This document shows, in pieces, positions 21,952 to 35,569 of a DNA stretch of 64,000 bases. The notes beneath the pieces are model-generated. The model saw only the letters and a program-made list of their open reading frames with translations, made no database searches and was not told the origin of the DNA. The translations under genes were made by a program, and so were the position numbers. The DNA is taken from contig AP031352.1 of NCBI GenBank assembly GCA_037833965.1, positions 29,018,501-29,082,500 of the forward strand. The letters run 5' to 3'. This DNA is from Marchantia polymorpha subsp. ruderalis (lineage: Eukaryota; Streptophyta; Marchantiopsida; Marchantiales; Marchantiaceae). Positions within the stretch are counted from its first letter, which is position 1. Each line of letters starts with the position of its first letter.

Positions 21952-21992
21952 GATACACAGCATCTGTGCTTCACGCACAGATGCTGTGTATC
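21952..21992. repeat. Perfect inverted repeat, 18-bp arms
   Basis: Arms 21952-21969 and 21975-21992 are exact complements around a 5-nt loop (TTCAC). A partial third copy of ATACACAGCA lies just upstream. It could fold as a hairpin if transcribed; no precursor-like flanking pairing is obvious. Confidence 0.75.
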
Positions 21993-22859
21993 AATGCCGT
22001 GTGTGGTTTGGTTATGTATTTTGAGTTCCTAGTAAAAGCTTGTGACCCATTTCTGCAATATAGGATATGTTTCAACTGTAACAGCAGCATTGGTCATGAC
22101 ATACAATTAGTTGACATACAATTACTCCTTACTTTGACATATGACATACCTTACTTTCTATGTTCACATCCATGTTCAATTTGTTGTATATTTTAGCGGA
22201 TCTAGTTGAGTGAAAGAGTCAGCTTTAGCTTTTGTTTATAACCATCAACTATCTTGTTTGTCTACCGTTGGCTATGTTTCACATTATGAGCCTCTGTTTT
22301 TCCTTGGCTCTTTTTGTCCCTAATAGATCAGTCGGTGGAGGGGATGGTGTAGGATTTTCTTGGGAAAGGTCTACAGGTGATTATGATGGAGGGAGTAGTT
22401 TTGGTGGTGGAGGTGGACATGAAGATGGAGGATTTGTTGGAAGGATTAGTGTCGGTGATGGTGCTCGTGGCCAGGGAGATTCATTTATGTGTAAATTGAA
22501 AAGTTGTTGAAATAAAACTGTGACAATTTCTCAATTCTTGACCTCAAACGTAAATCAAAATTAATACAAACGGTGCATTTTCAAAGATTGAATTAGAACT
22601 CTCTTTTCACTGCACTTTACAATCATTCTTTTGTTTAAAATATGTGTTACAAACTTGATAAAGATCAAAAAGCACCACAAGGGGTTTCAATCCTTCATCC
22701 ACAATTTGAGTTTTTAAGCGTTCGGATTGTATGCCTACCCGTGGCAGGCTTTGTAATCACAATGAAGTCTTCAAGGAAAGCGCCCTCAATAGTTTCCTTG
22801 GCACAATCGATCAATTGATTTGTACACGCATCGTTCTCCCCTCCAAGCTGACGGAAAGT

Positions 22860-23125
22860 CAAACAACAACAAAAAAAAACTGTCTTTCTGTATAGAATGT
22901 TGCTTCCTTTTTTTTGGCAAGTTTGTTCAAGAGGTGAAAAGAGATCTCAGATTTGGCCCGCCTCCATCCATCCTTCGATGTGTACTCGAAATCTCGGAAA
23001 GTGAAACAACAAAAAAAACTGTCTTTCTGTGTAGAATGTTGCTTCTCCTTTTTAGCAAGTTTGTTCAAGAGGTGAAAAGAGATCTCAGATTTGGCCCGCC
23101 TCCATCCATCCTTCGATGTGTGCAC
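22860..23125. repeat. Tandem duplication, ~125-bp unit x2
   Basis: The block from CTGTCTTTCTGT.TAGAATG to CATCCTTCGATGTGT occurs twice (about 22880-22984 and 23018-23123). The copies differ by a few substitutions and the length of a T run. No coding function is apparent. Confidence 0.85.
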
Positions 23126-23367
23126 GCATACATGTATTTAATAAAACGCAAATGGAATCTATCCCAATGTAGAAAGAAGGAATGAGTCTCACTCAAGACT
23201 CAGAATCACTGGAATCTATCCCGAAACAGTACCAGCTCTAATATCATGATAAAATGAACACACAGGAAAACTGTGGGAAACCATAAATCTAGTATGAGGT
23301 AAAAAGGAACACATAAATACCCTTTGAGGTTCCGGAGAACAGGGAAGGCCAAGGGACCGCTGCATAC

Positions 23368-23436
23368 CTCACATGCAAGAACGAATGGATCGAGATTATA
23401 GTCCCTAGTGGGCATACACTTTTCAACAAATAGTAC
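23368..23436 (-). other. Candidate 69-nt exon on minus strand
   Basis: On the minus strand a polypyrimidine/CCAG acceptor at 23437-23440 precedes a 23-codon open block ending GCATGTGAG, followed by GTATGC as a donor. Another plausible donor, CAG/GTAAGT at about 24245 after a protein-like open block (24246-24426), lies upstream on the same strand. Together they suggest a multi-exon minus-strand gene in 23.3-24.5 kb. I cannot name a family or join the exons with certainty. Confidence 0.22.
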
Positions 23437-26400
23437 CTGGAAATGTAAAGAAAATAAGCATGTTAATATTTCTAGTATGTCCTCTACACCCCTGCGATCG
23501 TATTGGATAAAATCAAATGAAACACGCGTTGAATCTCGAAAGCTTCATGTTACCGAGACTCCATAAATCATGATAAATCAAAGCCAGTCCGAACAAAAGA
23601 CTTCCAATCTAAGAGTTGCTATATTTTCTTTTCAATAGCCTGTGTCAATTCCGTTCGGAGATCATTTGCATGCAGTCACAGGCTATGGCAGTAATAGTGA
23701 AGAGTGTGGAACCCACCGATTCGAGACCCTGATGGAGATTTCAAATTTCAGCGACGTCGAGTAATGTTTGCTGAAGCTCTCCGAAATGAAACGTCTAATC
23801 CAAGAGGCGCCAGTAGATGCACCTGAGATAGTACCCAGATTACGTAACTTCATGCCCAGAAACAGATACCGATACAGTGGTGTCCACTTACCGGGAAAAA
23901 GTTCAACTTCATGTAGGCCCTCTAGTTTGGATGAGAATTCAAGTTTTCACCGTCCAAACGTGGAACTGTCATTCTATCACTGAGATTTCACAGAATCTCC
24001 TGTATCTTCTCCTTGACATCCTCCAATGAGAGTGGATGAATTGTGTATACTTGTGTTCTTTTCGTCGGTTGGCTTAAAGGCCAATACATGGATTTGAGCA
24101 CGGACACAGCAAAATCTGCAGTCACATATAATCAACGAGTTTATGTGTCATCGAGTTGCAGTAAGTTTATCAAGTACAGCGCAGAGGAGACTTTAGTCCA
24201 AGGCGCAATTTTATCTAGAGAACCTTCTCTGCTTGTCTAACTTACCTGGAAATATTGCCAAGTATCTGAATTGTACCAAGCCAGCTTTCAGTAGATATAG
24301 TTCCAAATGAACTCCCTCACTAAGTTCGACGAACTTCAATGAAAATTGTGATTCCTGTCTCAGTTTGAATGCCCATCGACATATGGAGTTAACCAGACAC
24401 GTTGTCCAACAATAATTATCTGCCACACGACGACAGAAAGGGACGATCTGTTTCGAGTTTGCTCTTAAGAAGAGTAGCTTCTTCAGTCAGGTTCATCATT
24501 TTTCGTTTACAGACCAGCTTGATTCTATGGTATCTTCGAAACACCACTCGTGGTGTGGACGCACGAAATTTCAGTTGCAGATACTGCAGGAATAAGTCTG
24601 CAATGTGTTTGAAAACATGTATCGTTAAAGCTATAAAGGCCAAGTTGAAACGCTACACAATGGCCAGTTTTAAAGGTTCATGCCTACAAAGAGTACCACG
24701 TGGTACTGTTTATAGGCAGGAGATAGCAAAACTGGCTACCACGTGTGTAAAGTTTATATCGTGCATGCCAGTCTCAGGGAGAGATCTTTATAATAACATC
24801 CACGAGATCGAACATCACGTCCAAGTGTGGCTATAACATCGGATATATACCTATCGCAATATCATCGGAATTCCTCTATGAATCATAATCTCAGTGATGA
24901 TTCCTAATGAATAATAATTCAGATCATGTGGGGAGGATCTCACTGCGGCCGATGTGCTTCTTTGACAAGGCTACACGTATAGCGGAATCAAGTGAGAAAA
25001 TATGGGTTGCTATGACATGCACTTTGAGGACGTCCAATACCAAAAGCAGTCACTTATTCGAATTGTGCCCAGTAGTTGAGATAGTTGAGCAGGTCGTCTC
25101 TTCTCCGCTGCTTTTGTGACATGAATATTCTGAGCAGTCAGTACATCTCAAGCTGAAGAATCTCCGTTACTGGGTATGGTCCACAAAATATTCAAGTTTC
25201 GCTGCCCGACACGTATGTATCAGGCATCTCTTGATAACACTCATTGTTGGAATGAGTAAAGGTTCATGACTTTGTACCTTCGGTATTTCTTATTCTATTT
25301 ATTTATTTTCACTGATCGTCTGCAGGACTGTTCTCATGCTGCTCTGGGTTTCGCTTTTTAAAATAATGACTCATTCTCTATCAGTCTCTCTCTGAGAATT
25401 ATCCGAATCGGATTGCCGGTGATGATTTAACAAACCCATTTCTGACTGTGAGGTCATGGAGACAGCCACCACGAACTTTCGGCACATTCCTTCAAATAGA
25501 CAAGATCTGAAATATCTGAAGCAGTTTAAGGCACCGCATGTTTTGGACGAATGGAGCACGTTTCTGGTGCCTCGCTCCCAAAAGGTACCATGACCTTTCT
25601 GAATAAGTGAGCATAATCTGTTCAATTCACTTAACACGAGTTTTTCAAAATACTACGCTACTAGCGAAGCCTGTCAAATCTGTACATATAGTTCCAATTC
25701 AATGTTGCCATTTGAATGTACGAGTTCCATTGTGTGGAATGAAGGAGGCCTCACAACCTGCAATGGCAAGATCTTCCGTTTGTAGTATACAGAGATTCAC
25801 TGACTATTATTTATTGTCAGAGTTCGGAGACAGAAGACTCTGTACACAGAAATATAAATATAGATATATATCCGAAGCCTTCGATCGCCAGCTTCTGCAG
25901 ATTCTTAGATCGTCCAGGTCTGGATTTCCTCTCTGTGTATAGTGAGGAATGTCTGGGCACTATTCTGGAAATCTCGTCTATACCAATGCGGAGGTGTACA
26001 AGTAACTGAGTTAGCTCAAGGATATCAAGTCAGTACCAGAAATGATACACGTCTTTACTAGCTTAGAACATTTCATTAGCTATAAGCAACTGGTCACAGA
26101 CTTTTTATGAGAATGATTTAGAGTTTTAAGATCTCATGATGACAAATGAATGGTTTGGACGTAAACGTCGGCTTTGAAACATCCACCGCTTTTATTGAAC
26201 TAGCATGCACGAAAAGCTTGCTGAACTTTCTGCGTGTAGTCTGATTTTCAATTTAGATGTAAATTATCGAGTTTTAAACATCAAAATCAACTTTTGATGC
26301 CTAGACAGACATTCCGTGCTAATATTAGCACGAATTTAGCACGGAAGCCCGAAGACAGCCTTTCGGAGCCGCACGTAAAAAAAACGTAGATGTTAATTTT

Positions 26401-26500
26401 CTTTTCTCTCTCGCGTGGGGTGGCTCTTTGGATGTAAGACCAAAGGGCCACGAAATCAGAAAAACTTTTATGCACTACGGGCCTGCGGAGATTTTAAGCC
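23437..26500. other. Intergenic or unassigned region
   Basis: Apart from the weak minus-strand exon candidates noted above and a 16-bp palindrome containing the G-box core CACGTG (24692-24707), I see no supportable gene. Open frames here are short and unsupported by splice signals or recognisable motifs. Confidence 0.4.
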
Positions 26501-29500
26501 TTAATGGGGTAATTTCTCTATATATTATAGATAATCAGCCGCGAAAACAAAGATTTTTTTTGTGTGATGCGTCCTCCCCAAATGCACGTGTCCATTGAAA
26601 TATTATTTTCTTTCAGTGACAGAGCAATTTCACCTTAAACAATTCACACCTCTACTTGCGCTTTGTTGACGAATACCAGCTACTTTTCAGGCCTTTACAC
26701 AGCGTCATTGCCATCGTTTTCAAATCGTCTTGGATGCGCTAGAACTGGTCAACTTTTGCTTTACTTGCTTCTGAAGTTATGGAGTCGACGTATCCTACTG
26801 CTGCTCTAGACCCCATTTCAATATCATGCAGCATGGTTTTTTCACATGTGTACCTTTGGGTTGATGTCGTTTCTATTTAGCCCGCGTGCTGTCTTTTCTT
26901 TGCTGTTACCGCAGAGACACTAGTGCCTTCAGCAATTATTACCTTTAGACTAGACCTCCAAAACGAACCAATGTTACCAGACAACAGTGACTATCGAATG
27001 CATACTTTAGCAACACTTAATCTGTTCATTAGGCTGATCATGATACTTTTCTGTTATCATGTTGGTAGGGATGTGAGCCTCCAACAGCTGTAGGTTTTAG
27101 CATAAAGCATATTAACATGTACACAAATAACCAAGAAAAGCATTGAAATGGTGTGTTAAACATACTGAAAGCATGAAGAAGAAGTCAACTGTCAATAAAC
27201 AGATGAATTTCTTCACGCTCTGACTTAATGACCTCCCGGCCCTGTTCTGTTCTCATTATCAAACAAGACTCTTTTTTTTTTGGGCACATAGCGCGGTCAA
27301 ACATGTGTTTACACGGATTTTGGCACGCATTGACTACTGGTCCTCAACTTTTTCGTGGCTTGATTCATCGACTTGCAAGTTGAGAAACAAGAAACGTAAC
27401 ATGCCAAGATGCAAACTAGACGGCATTGGTCTTCTAGCTACACTCTTTTGTCGTGTCCGACCTGATGTGCTTCCAGACTCAGTACAGCTAAGTCAATCCT
27501 ATATCTTAGAGGGGGTATATATATAGGCTCATAACTTGTGTACCATACTGATATAGGGACTATTATACTACACGACATTTGACATTAACGACATTTATAC
27601 CAACTACAAGCTTTTGATTAGAAAAAGAGATTGACTTCTCGATTTGCTTAATTTTTTGAACCACAAAAACTAGTACTGCTTACAAAAACTTAACTTATGT
27701 ATTATTCAACTGATTGGAACCTATTCCACATCCACATATCATAAGAGAGATTACTCCAATCATATCTACCCAGAAACAGATTTCTTTTCTCAATTATTTC
27801 TTTTGAAAGTCCACCTACTAAGTTTATTTCTTGGAACTCATGCAATCTATAATGATATGCAACCACGACTTTGGAAACATGAAAATTTGAAATCTTAGAC
27901 AAATGAATCTTTGTTATTTCCTTTTTGTAGAAGTCAGTTTTTCCCTTTTCTATTCATTTCTTATTAGTAATTTGATTTCGATGCATTTCAATGAAGTCAG
28001 ATAGATTTACATACAATGTACTTGCTAAATTTGAATATATTTTCAATTATTTGGGAAATGAAAATTAACATTAATTTTTCGGATATCATTTGAATGAATA
28101 TTAAGTCATTTCAGTATATTTTTTAAAATTCAGCAATCCTTCTCTGCAAGTAAAAAATTCATTATCAAATATAAAAAAACATTTTAATCGTTTCTATGGG
28201 AAGAATTTATATTTTCCCACCAAAAATGAATTTTTTTTCTTTATTCTTTAACCAAGAATTTCGTCGATATTTTTTAAATTTTTTTTGGTGAGTTTTCATA
28301 GTCATTATAGACCGTGATAGATTTTAAATGATTTACGGTTTATGCATCTAAAAGAAAATTCTGCTTGTTTTTAACTTGATGAATTATGATTCAAATATTC
28401 CTCTAATTCATGTTATTAACTTCATATTTTCGATTCAATTGGATATAACGAGCAAATATATGGCTGTTATCGTTAAAAATGAGTGAAAAGTCGACTGGCT
28501 TTTAATCAAAATCCATTTTTCTTGGTGAGGTCTTACTGCTTTTTGGTCCTGAGTATGTATTAATCCATCAAATTGATTCATCGAAGGATAATGAGCACTT
28601 CTAATGAAATTCGATAGTTTAGATTGTATCAATTCTCGAAAGTCGTATTATCGAGGTATTTGAGGGCAGCATCAAAGTTCAATAGACTCCCTTCAACCCG
28701 ATGAGGTTTCAATATTTATTTTTGGCATATTGTTATCTAGTATATCTACTAAGTTATAACCAAGGGAGAACCTAAAAACTGATCTATAAACTGAAATCCG
28801 TAAAAAAACCAATGTGTATCATAAGTGTTGTCAACCTTTAATTCATAAGTTTGTCTAAGTTTGATACCTAAGAATGGCTGTCACATATTTTCAAAAATTT
28901 ACTTAGATCGTTTTAGTTTGTGTGGAGTATTGCAATTCATGTCTCTCCGTCCAATTATTCGAGAGGGACATTCTTTGCGGAGCTATTTTTGGAACAATAC
29001 ATTGAAATAGGCTGATGCACACGAGAACGTCCCAGTCACAAGACCAATGGCACCAACTCAAACATTTTATGTATAGTTTCTCCTCATTGTCCATGAGCCT
29101 GACCTCCGGGTGAAATTTAGAGAACGATTGAATGATAGCACACAATATAGACTGAAAAGCCTGCAGTACACAACCATTTTGAAGAGAAATTTGTACATAA
29201 ACGGATGGATGAGACTAATGGATGGGTGTAATTAGTTAACAGAGGTGAGCCTTATAGGCAACACATTATAATTTAGGTGTGATATATGATTTAAAAGTTT
29301 AAGTACCTTCGTCATGTATGCAAATCCGTTACACACGCAACAATAACTCTTCAAAATTCTATGGATAAGTAATTCTTGTAAGAATGCAGGATGACTTGGA
29401 AATTCATTTGCTCACCTTCGTGACCGGGTGCACCGTTTTTAATGTTGTTATTTTTAACTTTCCGTTGTCAGTCCTGACTGCTCGCTCTAGACTTCAAGGT

Positions 29501-31090
29501 TTAGGTGCAGAGTATGGATCCTGGTCACACCGTTTGCGTCTGCATCAAACTTGCTTCATAGGGTGATGCTATATCTGCCGGAGAGCATGATAGTTGCACT
29601 GAGAGGCTCATTTCCATCAATCAGATCCATGATCAAGTCGAATACAAAACACATACTTCAAGATTTGCTTATTTACTCTTGCTATTGTCTCCATGCATTT
29701 TCGCTTTGAGTCTAGAAGACCTCTTCATGATTCATGTACTTCTAAGAAACCTTGGCGTAACTTTTAACCAGTTCGTTGACCTCGTTAGGCTTCCTCTTCC
29801 AGAAGTCTGTCTCTGGGGTGGTCCATTGCTCAAAAGACCGGGACATGTATTTGCCTTGATCTAACCAATCCATGTTATTTTTTTATCCAAAATCAACTTC
29901 AAAAGCATAATTCGGAGTAGCAAAAATTGATAGTTGTATTATATAGGAAATTCGGAATGAGAAGAATGAGAGCATGAACTAAAAAAGTAATAAATGTAGC
30001 CCCTCGCTTATAAATACGAAATAAGATATGCGAAACAAGAAATAAGTTTATAATTTAATCAATGACCAACATTCATCACATTCACACTCCATTTTAAGAG
30101 TGCACTTCTTCACTAATCATCTAGTAGTAATCGTGGAAACAACCAATGACTATACTTCTATGTAAGAAGAGGGAAAGTATCAGCAAAATTATATAAATAA
30201 TTTTTGGGTGAAAACATCCAACGTGATACATTTGATATTGAAGAAAATGCACAAATCTCTAGAATCTCCACGGTTGTTGGGTTTTTTTTCATGTATAGCA
30301 ATCTTGTTGATTGATAGTTCTCCACTCGTATAGCTTTCAATGGTCAGGAAAGCTATACAAACAATTTTGAATGTTCCAAACAAACAATTTCAATATTATC
30401 TTTGGACAAAAAAATAGATTTCTTTATATTTTAATGTTTTTAAATTGAATTTTAAACAAGCTTAATGTTGAAATCGTGTTAGTAATATGAAAACGGTTAA
30501 TTAAGCAGCTTGACTACATACTTGAATATAAACCCGATGAAAACACATCAATGATGATACTAAGTAATGAAAAAGTAAAAAAATTCTTACATGATACCTT
30601 CTGAATGAGTTTTTTTAAAGGATGGTCAATCATCACAAAGATATGTAAGATTCAAGAATTCATCGAAGAATTGAAGATCTTCCAAGCCATGGTCAAGTTC
30701 ACTTAAAATCGCAAGATACATCACATTGATTGCTTATATTTCAAAGATTTAGACTAGTTTCTCATTGCTTTAATATTTTTATTGACTTTTATTGGTGTTG
30801 CAACAAATTTACTCGATGAAATACTAGATTTTGGAAGTTTTTATGAGTCAATTGAATTATATGCGGAGTATTATTTATATTCAGAGATTTAATTATCCAT
30901 TTTTGGCTTATCATGTAACAATCATTGAAACAAATTATTTCTGCAATATATGTATATTTTAGAAATAATCATTAAACTTTATGTAATAAAATAATTACTC
31001 TAGTATATTTAAGTAATTTTTTAATTACAATATTGCTATAATTTTTCTTATGTAAGGAGACTTATATTGAGAAGTATTGTTTGTGAAGCC
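26500..31090. other. AT-rich region, probably decayed repeat DNA
   Basis: Long A/T runs and no frame above about 80 codons. The composition resembles the 44.4-50.4 kb region, where a copia remnant is recognisable. Here I could not identify a specific element. Confidence 0.4.
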
Positions 31091-34000
31091 CGCACTCTGA
31101 TGACATTACATGACAACTGCAAAGACTTGCGACTATGGCAGGCAAAATCGTAAATTCCGTATACATACGTATATAGAACTATTCGAAAGGGTATGTTATG
31201 CTTAGAATACATTATATAATCATGGACTCACTCACCAAACTTAGAGCAGATCAAATTGAGAAAATAGAACGGTGATAACTGGATAGGTACTTCTGACGTA
31301 AGGCCAAGATTTGCAGCTATATATGAAGCTCCCAACTTTATCGACCAGATTCATGGGGAGCGTAAGAAAGCGACAAACTCTGATTTATTATTGCGCTAAC
31401 TGCTTTCAAAGTCGATCGGCTTCACAGAGGATGCGGAGCTTGTCCACTCATATGCAGTCCCTAACCAGTCGAACCCATGAAGAGAATGTTTTCTGGAAAG
31501 AAAAGGTGTCGATCGTCTCGCAATTTCACTCTGAGATTTTATGGCCCTCGAAAGTTTACCTCGAGACCATCGATTTTTAGGCCCATCGACGTTCCGGTTG
31601 AGATTCATGGACGTGCCTACTTATTCCTTCGAGAACCACTGGTATATATTGCCATGCCGTCCCTCTGAGCAAGCTGCATCGAGCATAAATCGGTTCACGT
31701 GACGAACACTAAGCACACTGGTAGAACGAGAAGTCAGATGTGAGGTCACCATCGCCCTGAGAAGCGAGAGGCTTTCGCAGACGTGAACTGAGATGTAGGA
31801 TCATGCAGAATAACCGAAGGGTTCCCGAATCCTTGGAGCTGGTTCTTGTCCCTCTAGAATCGTGAGCATGAGGTGTCATTCGTGACCACCTTCCGAGACT
31901 CCGAGCCCATTGCAGACGTCTCAGCCTCGTTTGCTGGGATGACTTCCACACTGTCATGGCCTTATTATCAAAATTACAGAAGAGCACAGATCTCCTCTGG
32001 CCATACCATAAGCAGAGGAGCAAATCGGGCAGAGGTCATCCGATTTTAATGCTGTGGTAGTCGGCTCGGCACTGGGGTTCGGCTTTCCACCAGATCGCAA
32101 GTTTCATGGCTTATCAGTCATCCTGTCTACCGTACACATGTAGTGCGGTCGGAAGGAGACCACACAACCGTGCACCGACGTTTCGAAGACTCCAAATCAG
32201 AGTGAGAACCGTCGAATCAGAGCACCGTATGACGAGAAATGCGAAAGCCAAGCCAAGCCAAGCCAAAGTTGGAAGCCTTAGGAGACTTCATTATTGTCTT
32301 CTCTCCGGATGAATTGTGTGACTCTGAATTATGAGGCGAATTTTTTCTTTATGACATGCTTTACAGGCGAAGTCTGTTCTCGCTGCATGCAAGATGCTTC
32401 GAACTAAGAACCATAATATCGAATGTTTTCCGGAAAGACCATCCGATCCAATTTTAGATACGGCGCATAGACTGCCTCTGTCTCTCTCAGTCCCTTCTCG
32501 GAACACGGGTCCACGAGCGCAGCGGTTGCCAAAGCTTTTGAAGCGTATCGTTCTTCGGCTTCTTCGTTGCACGTGGTCGTGGTTGAGATTATGGCGATCG
32601 TTACAAGCTGTTCGGCTTTTTTCATGTATGATATGATGGACATACGTAGTCTTTCCGATCGGACTTCCCTTGGCCTCACAGCAGCCGGCACAATGTCTCC
32701 AAGTCTTCCTTCGGTTCTGGACGCCTACAATACCAGACGGTGCCGGCTTACACGAGATTGATTTTGATCAGAATCGCGTACTCGCGTATCGAAGCGAAAT
32801 TTCCATTGCGCGTGTGATCGCCACGAGCTTCGAATCTTACGATGTTCATGTTCCCCAATGCATCGATAGGCTCAAAATCTTGAGGATAGCGGAGGACTCA
32901 CAAGACGCACAGACACCCGCCTGAGAATAAGCGCCGGATCACTTGACAATGATGCTGAGAGGTGAATTCTGAGGGGATTCAGGATGATTAGAATGAGAAT
33001 GAGAAATGTTCTTCTCGTCGAATACAGAGTAAGAGAGGACATGACATGGGACTCACCGGATGCGACTGGAGATTAAGTCTCGAGTTGAGCAATAAGCTTA
33101 GTAGACATGCTGGATTTCGAAGGTATTCACTCGAGTACTTGTGTACTTATCCGAGACCTACATGTGTGTCTCTCAGGAGGCCGACTGCAGTGACATGGAC
33201 ATGCACGGCAGGCGGATGGCTATCTCGTGGTTTACATTTGGCTCAGTCATGGGTTGGCAGCTTGTCGGCTGTCATGATCAGATGACCACCATGCAAGCAC
33301 AATGCGACCTCTCGGTTCCCCGTTGATTCTGCATTTCCATCATGGGAAACAAGATCTATGTTGCATGCAGATGATCGACCCACACGCCGACATGCGACTT
33401 GATCGCAAGTCGTCTGTCGTTCTGGAAATCTTAAGAATTTCTTTCCAATATCTCAAACCCAGGTCCATCCATGGCAGCTGTAGTTAGCATGTACAATGGC
33501 CAGCAAAGCAATTGTGAAAAACCTTAAAGCCGGAGTACTGGATCGGGACGGTTGAACTGATTGCTGTATCGAGCTTAGAGGAACTCAGGGACCTCGGTGC
33601 GGCTCTGATCTCTTCTAGATGTACCCCAATATTGGCGTTCTATGCATTGGACGAACTTTCCAAAGCATTCTAATCAATTCCAGTATGTCACTGGGTTGTC
33701 TTTCGCTCGGCGCACATTATCAACCGTCTTCCGTATTTACATTCCGGCCGGAATGTAAATACGTACCCTTTTCAGTTATGTGTTCGCTAAACAGTACAGA
33801 AGATTGATAGGTGCCATTGAAATTGGACTTTTCGTGCACGAATTTGTGGTGGTTGTGATAAATGGGATGTTGATTGATTTCTTCCCCAAGCCATTCAAAC
33901 CATCATCCTCTGTTGCGCGAGTCGACTGCGAATCTCCGTAATTGAAGGACTCTGTGCAGGATCAATATTGAAAAGACATCGGCGTTTGAATTATTGGTGT

Positions 34001-35560
34001 TGGACGACGATTTGCAGGAGTTACTGGGGGTTCCTGCAGTTTACTGCCAGTGACAGTGGTGATCCGGAATTTCCAATATTCACATCTGGATTAATCTTAA
34101 AACATGGACTTGAGTAGACATCCCCCCTAAATCCATCAGATCTAGCAGGACTCTGAGTGACGCCGTTCACATATAATTGCAGCGGTCTACGATTGATTTT
34201 CACAATGCATGTACGCAATCACCGACACCTTAAGGTGCAAGTCATGAAGAAAGGCTTAAAGCTTGCAAGGAAATTGAGAGTTGAAAGTTGACATTCTCAT
34301 GAAGGTTCGATCGAGTTCTCAATAAGTTGGATGTCGATAGTTCCCGGGTTCGGTATGGTTTGGATTTGTTTCGTTGAAGTTCAGCACTAGCGTTAAAGTT
34401 TGGCTAAGACGCTTCTCTACCAGGAGCTGATTCGTCTGTAGCAATAGTCGGGTGCAGTGATCACGAGGAGAATAAATTCAACTTACGAAGTCAAAGGTCC
34501 TCCGGCACTGACTTTCACGGATTACACCCGTCGACTTCTGGTTTCGAGATGCAACTTAAGAAGCATCACTCATGAATGGCGCCGAGCAGCTGTGGACGAA
34601 GAGGAGAATTGATACAACGAAGATGAGCACAATCATCCGAGAAATGTCCGAAAGTACACACAGCGGCCAGTGGTAGTAGTCCGGCACGGCAGAAACCTCA
34701 TTTCGGTCCAGAAAATCTAGCGATGCTCCATTTCGTGGTCAAAACTGAATATAAAATGATTAGATCGCAATACGGTAGAGGAACGACGGGCCTACAGGAT
34801 CGGCGTTCTGTAACTTCCGATGTACTGAGAGAATCTCCCGAGTTTTAGGGTTTCAGGCATCGAATCACAATAAATGTCCAGAGTAGATATTGAGAATGTG
34901 TTGGTCCACTCATGACGAAAGCTCACGTAGGACGAGGACTTCCAATTTCGAAGCAGTTGTGTTCATTACTGTGAGAAGTATTATTCTACTCCTTATGGAC
35001 CTCTGCTGCTCCACGGTTACAACGAAACTCGCGTGCCAGTTTACGAGGTTGTGGGACACAGATGCAACAGAGCCCGTCCGAGCTCGGTGAGCGTGAATTT
35101 CAGGGTCGAGCGAGCCGGATACTTTTCACAATCCTCGACGAAAGCCGGCAACCGAAGGAGCAAAATCTAAACTAGATTCGACACCCGTACCGCAACGAAA
35201 GCGGTGAATCAGTGACACTACGACGGGCGTCAGAAGCCACAATTCGTGCCAGGTTCGCTCCAATGTCTCCAGCCCGTCCAAAGCCGAAGACGATCTCTCT
35301 CTCTCTGTGGCAATCTCGTTACAACACCTCTCCATTCTCTCCCACCTCGAACCACGAACACGCGCGTCGATGCCCGTCCATGGCTTGCGGGGATGGATGG
35401 ATGCGCTGTGCAGTGCAGGAGGATATTCAACAGAGCCGCATTAAAGCTCACCCGATCACGCTTACCGCCATAACCCTCCGATCAGATCAGCCCCCCAACA
35501 GAGAGCTCGCGGTGCCCACGCAGCAGTCCGCTTCCAGAGACCTTAGCAGGGGGGGGAATG
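31090..35560. other. Intergenic region without recognised genes
   Basis: Intermediate GC, short open frames on both strands without domain-like sequence. The only distinct structure is the 30-bp perfect palindrome at 33733-33762. Confidence 0.4.
33733..33762. repeat. 30-bp perfect palindrome
   Basis: The 15-bp half site GTATTTACATTCCGG is followed immediately by its exact complement, with no spacer. It lies in otherwise single-copy DNA. Confidence 0.85.
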
Positions 35561-35569
35561 TGGGCCGTT

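Noticed and set aside
22232..22510. Small glycine-rich ORF with a hydrophobic N-terminus
   Set aside because: Looks superficially like a secreted Gly-rich protein, but the Gly part comes from a simple GGTGG-rich stretch, and there is no promoter, splice or homology support.
24402..24836. 144-aa plus-strand ORF
   Set aside because: No recognisable motif, overlaps minus-strand gene-like sequence, and composition is not distinctive.
26310..26330. TAATATTAG in a palindrome, resembling the geminivirus origin nonanucleotide
   Set aside because: The nonanucleotide is TAATATTAC; the last base differs, and there is no Rep-like gene or iteron nearby.
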